A program made the position numbers and the translations under genes. 64,000 nucleotides of DNA from Paludibacteraceae bacterium (GTDB lineage: Bacteria > Bacteroidota > Bacteroidia > Bacteroidales > Paludibacteraceae): assembly GCA_024399655.1 (NCBI GenBank), contig JAKSNP010000004.1, forward strand, positions 1-64,000. Direction: 5' to 3'. The notes below the pieces were generated by a model that worked only from the letters and a program-made list of their open reading frames with translations, had not been told where the DNA came from and searched no databases. The number at the start of each line of letters is the position of its first letter. The stretch's first letter is position 1. Positions 61,433 to 64,000 of this stretch are shown in pieces.

Positions 61433-61984
61433 ATGAAAGATATACGGCTTTTTCTTACAGATGTGGATGGCTGCCTTACGGATGGCGGTATGTACTATAG
61501 CGCCAATGGCGATGAACTCAAGCGTTTTTGTGTTTACGACGGCATGGGGATGGTCTTGCTGTCCCAACAAGGTATCCGTTGCGGTATTCTTACCAGCGAA
61601 ACTACGGATATTGTTCGCAACAGGGCTCGTAAATTGAATCTGGATTATCTCTATATGGGAGTCGGGCGTCGCAAGGACCTTACTCCCGTTCTGCGTTTTG
61701 CTCCGGCGCTCGCCGAACCAGTTGCCTTGCCGTATATGTCCAAACTGGACGCCTGTCTCGCTATCTGTGACGAATTGGGAATTTCCCTCCAGCAGGTTTG
61801 CTATGTGGGTGATGATGTCAACGATATCGATATCTTGAGTAAGGTCGGTCTTCCGGCTTGTCCCGCTAATGCTTTGCCTGAAATTCAGGCTATCCCCGAT
61901 ATCCTTCATCTCCAACATAAAGGTGGCGATGGCGCTATTCGTGAACTTTGTGAGATGATTTTACACAACAATAATATATTATAA
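61433..61984 (+). CDS. KdsC-like HAD phosphatase
   Basis: A 183-residue HAD-fold protein from ATG 61433, the size of KdsC-type C0-cap phosphatases, which act as tetramers. The first motif LTDVDGCLTDGG (about 8-19) holds the nucleophile and acid Asp; the Thr/Ser motif is in ILTSE; Lys is in SKLDA; and GDDVNDIDIL (about 124-133) is the metal-binding motif. KdsC makes KDO from KDO-8-phosphate, and relatives act on sialic acid and KDN phosphates. In this cluster it may dephosphorylate a precursor of the activated sugar. It starts 27 bp after the IspD-like gene and ends 1 bp before the fusion gene. Confidence 0.85.
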   Translation: MKDIRLFLTDVDGCLTDGGMYYSANGDELKRFCVYDGMGMVLLSQQGIRCGILTSETTDIVRNRARKLNLDYLYMGVGRRKDLTPVLRFAPALAEPVALPYMSKLDACLAICDELGISLQQVCYVGDDVNDIDILSKVGLPACPANALPEIQAIPDILHLQHKGGDGAIRELCEMILHNNNIL

Positions 61985-61985
61985 T

Positions 61986-63773
61986 ATGCAAGCGATTATT
62001 TTGGCTGCCGGCATGGGTAAACGGCTTGGCGAACTCACCAAAGGGAATACAAAATGCATGATTGAAGTCGGAGGGGAAACCCTGATTTCTCGCCTGTTGC
62101 ATCAATTGGATAAGTATCAATTGGCCCGTATTGTTCTCGTCGTCGGTTACAAAGCGGCTGAACTGCGACAGTATCTGGCTTCTGTTCAGGTCAATACGCC
62201 GCTTGAATTTGTCGAGAATACTATTTATGATACCACCAACAATATCTACTCGCTCTATATGGCCAAATCTTGGCTCGAACAGGACGATACGCTCCTTTTT
62301 GAGTCGGATATTATTATGGAAGATGCTGTAATTGAGCGCCTGGTTTCCAACCCTTATCCCAATCTCGCTTTGGTGGATAAGTTCGAGAGTTGGATGGATG
62401 GTACCGTGGTTACGCTTGATGATGAAAATAGAATCTTGCGATTCATCCCTAATAGTCAGTTCCGCTATGCGGAAATTCCGTCTTACTACAAAACGGTTAA
62501 TGTCTACAAATTCTCGCGTTCTTTCTCACAATCGATGTATGTCCCCTTCCTGGAAGCCTATTGCAAGGCATTGGGACGTAACGAATACTACGAGCAGGTG
62601 CTTCGCGTAATCACAATGTTGGATAATTCGGGAATGCGTGCTTTACCCTTGAATGGCGAAAAATGGTATGAGATTGATGATATCCAGGATTTGGATATCG
62701 CTGAATCGATGTTTACCGAGCATTCTTTTGATCTGTTATGCTCGCGGTATGGAGGTTATTGGCGTTATCCGCAGCTCCTGGATTTCTGTTATCTGGTCAA
62801 TCCCTATTTTCCCAATCAGCGCCTGCGCGACGAACTGTCTGCTAATTTCAATCGCCTTCTTACCGAATATCCGTCCGGACAACGCGTCAACAGCCTTTTG
62901 GCTGCCAAGGATTTTGGCGTTCGTCAGGATTATATTGCTGTCGGAAACGGGGCTGCCGAATTGATCAAAGCGCTTTGTGAACAGATGATCGGACGCGTGG
63001 GGGTTATCCGACCTACTTTTGAGGAATATCCCAATCGCCTGATGCCCGAGCAGCTGGTGGTCTTCAACGCTACTGCACCTGATTTCCGTTATTCGGCGGA
63101 TGATTTGATGAACTTCTTTGCCGACAAGGATATTTGGTCGCTCGTCCTAATCAATCCCGATAATCCCTCGGGCAACTACATCCCCTTTGAGGATTGTATC
63201 CGATTGGCGGAGTGGTGCCGGAATCGTGATATCGTTTTTGTGCTTGACGAGAGTTTTATTGATTTCTCCACCGAGCATCCTACGTTCTTCTCCGATGCAC
63301 TTTTGGAGCGTTTCAACCGTCTCGTGGTCCTCAAAAGTATATCCAAGTCTTATGGCGTTCCCGGACTTCGTTTGGGTATCGCTGCCTCGTCCAATGCCGC
63401 TTTGATGACCAATTTGCGTCGTTCACTTTCTATATGGAACATCAATTCGTTTGCGGAGTTTTATTTGCAGATTATGGGCAAGTATCAACGCCCGTATGCT
63501 GAGGCTATGGATAGATTCCGTGAAGAGCGTTCGCGCTTTGTGGATGCTTTGCAATCGGTTCCTTATTTGCGTGTCCTGCCTTCCGAAGCCAATTATGTGC
63601 TTTGTGAAGTGCTCGCTCCTCATTCTCCGCGTGAATTGGCTGTCCGTCTTCTCAAAGAACGCGGAATTCTTATCAAAGATTGTTCTTCCAAATGTGCTGC
63701 GCCTTACATCCGACTTGCAGTAAGGGACACTCATGACAACGATATGTTGGTTCAAAGTTTGCTCGAATTATGA
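61986..63773 (+). CDS. Nucleotidyltransferase-aminotransferase fusion, 595 aa
   Basis: The N-terminal part (1 to about 235) is a LicC/PntC-type nucleotidyltransferase: IILAAGMGKRLGELTKGNTK (Lys-containing nucleotide loop), then LLFESDIIMED. The C-terminal part (about 245-595) is a fold-type I PLP enzyme of the HisC/CobD group: INPDNPSGNY, DESFIDF, and SISKSYGVPGLRLG with the PLP lysine near 454. CobD-type members decarboxylate phosphothreonine; HisC types transaminate. A natural inference is an activated aminoalkyl phosphate, such as CDP-ethanolamine or CDP-aminopropanol. PntC fusions to a transaminase are reported for phosphonates, but from memory that transaminase is of another class. It overlaps the next gene as ATGA. 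Confidence 0.8.
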   Translation: MQAIILAAGMGKRLGELTKGNTKCMIEVGGETLISRLLHQLDKYQLARIVLVVGYKAAELRQYLASVQVNTPLEFVENTIYDTTNNIYSLYMAKSWLEQDDTLLFESDIIMEDAVIERLVSNPYPNLALVDKFESWMDGTVVTLDDENRILRFIPNSQFRYAEIPSYYKTVNVYKFSRSFSQSMYVPFLEAYCKALGRNEYYEQVLRVITMLDNSGMRALPLNGEKWYEIDDIQDLDIAESMFTEHSFDLLCSRYGGYWRYPQLLDFCYLVNPYFPNQRLRDELSANFNRLLTEYPSGQRVNSLLAAKDFGVRQDYIAVGNGAAELIKALCEQMIGRVGVIRPTFEEYPNRLMPEQLVVFNATAPDFRYSADDLMNFFADKDIWSLVLINPDNPSGNYIPFEDCIRLAEWCRNRDIVFVLDESFIDFSTEHPTFFSDALLERFNRLVVLKSISKSYGVPGLRLGIAASSNAALMTNLRRSLSIWNINSFAEFYLQIMGKYQRPYAEAMDRFREERSRFVDALQSVPYLRVLPSEANYVLCEVLAPHSPRELAVRLLKERGILIKDCSSKCAAPYIRLAVRDTHDNDMLVQSLLEL

Positions 63774-64000
63774 CGGATATTTGTATTTGCGGAGGTGGCT
63801 CGTTAGGGCATGTCGTAGCTGCTGTGCTCAGTAGTCGGGCTGATTGTCGTGTACATTTGTTGACGGCCCGTCCGCAACTCTGGCAACATGCTGTCCGTTG
63901 TGTCGATCCGGACGGGCGTGTCTTCTCCGGACCCTTGCATATCGTCACTTCCGATCCGGCCGAGGTTATCCCCCAATGCTCGGTCGTCTTGCTTTGTCTT
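63770..64000 (+). CDS. Start of a Rossmann-fold dehydrogenase (octopine dehydrogenase-like)
   Basis: The gene starts at ATG 63770, overlapping the fusion gene by 4 bp, and is open to the window edge (77 codons). The N-terminal ICICGGGSLGHVVAAVL (about 4-20) is an NAD(P)-binding motif with the GxGxxG-like spacing of ketopantoate-reductase and NAD/NADP octopine dehydrogenase families. Strict co-translation with the fusion suggests it acts in the same pathway. The truncated sequence does not allow more. Confidence 0.7.
   Translation, partial: MTDICICGGGSLGHVVAAVLSSRADCRVHLLTARPQLWQHAVRCVDPDGRVFSGPLHIVTSDPAEVIPQCSVVLLCL

Noticed and set aside
1-64000. CRISPR array
   Set aside because: No series of identical 25-45 bp repeats with regular spacers; the repeats found are tandem, inverted or promoter modules.

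Overview
The window comes from a member of the Bacteroidota, most likely order Bacteroidales. At least ten promoters fit the Bacteroidota consensus, with a TTTG near -33 and TAnnTTTG near -7 separated by 20 nt. BspA-type leucine-rich repeat proteins, a T9SS-like C-terminal tail, SHOCT and FKBP-like lipoproteins and an RprY-like orphan regulator point the same way. I cannot name a genus.

Positions 25-25524 are an integrative element inserted in the 3' half of a tRNA gene with a CAT anticodon. The tRNA lies at the left edge (its first 7 nt are outside the window), and a 48-bp copy of its 3' part lies at the right edge. A tyrosine recombinase and an excisionase-like gene sit just inside the right end. 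Within the element, left to right, are: a minus-strand modification operon (NUMOD1-type protein, a C5 cytosine methyltransferase without a visible target recognition domain, a companion protein that carries a TRD-like motif, and a Dam-like methylase); a protein of unknown function; a primase-like gene followed by a 333-bp tandem duplication; a promoter and roughly 300-nt structured leader RNA ending in a terminator; a run of unfamiliar genes in three transcription units that share one unusual promoter module (small membrane proteins, an AAA+ ATPase, two LRR_5 proteins); a complete type I restriction-modification system (hsdM, hsdS, hsdR); a serine recombinase; and a 57-aa protein resembling that recombinase's C-terminal DNA-binding domain. 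No relaxase, conjugation or phage structural genes were seen, so the element probably depends on other elements for transfer, or is a satellite-like or defence island.

From 25525 to about 46000 the sequence looks like ordinary chromosome: an OmpR-type response regulator, asparaginase, PepD dipeptidase, several envelope proteins, a short-chain dehydrogenase, a glycosyltransferase plus O-antigen-ligase-like pair, tRNA-Asp, a Dus tRNA-modifying enzyme, and a five-gene RND efflux operon (TetR, TolC, membrane fusion protein, RND pump, PII-like protein).

From 46800 to 64000 come rsfS-ftsH, an M16 peptidase, and a minus-strand operon rfbA, two FKBP-like lipoproteins, glmM-like, surE, a small membrane protein and lpxB. 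Divergent from it, across a 16-bp palindrome that holds both -33 elements, is an operon of thiL, a GT4 glycosyltransferase, an IspD-like cytidylyltransferase, a KdsC-like phosphatase, a nucleotidyltransferase-aminotransferase fusion and the start of an octopine-dehydrogenase-like gene. It may make an unusual nucleotide-activated precursor for a surface polymer or lipid.

The strongest candidates for something undescribed are the structured leader RNA with the element's private three-copy promoter module and the unknown genes it drives, the apparently split C5 methyltransferase, and the nucleotide-activation operon at the right edge.
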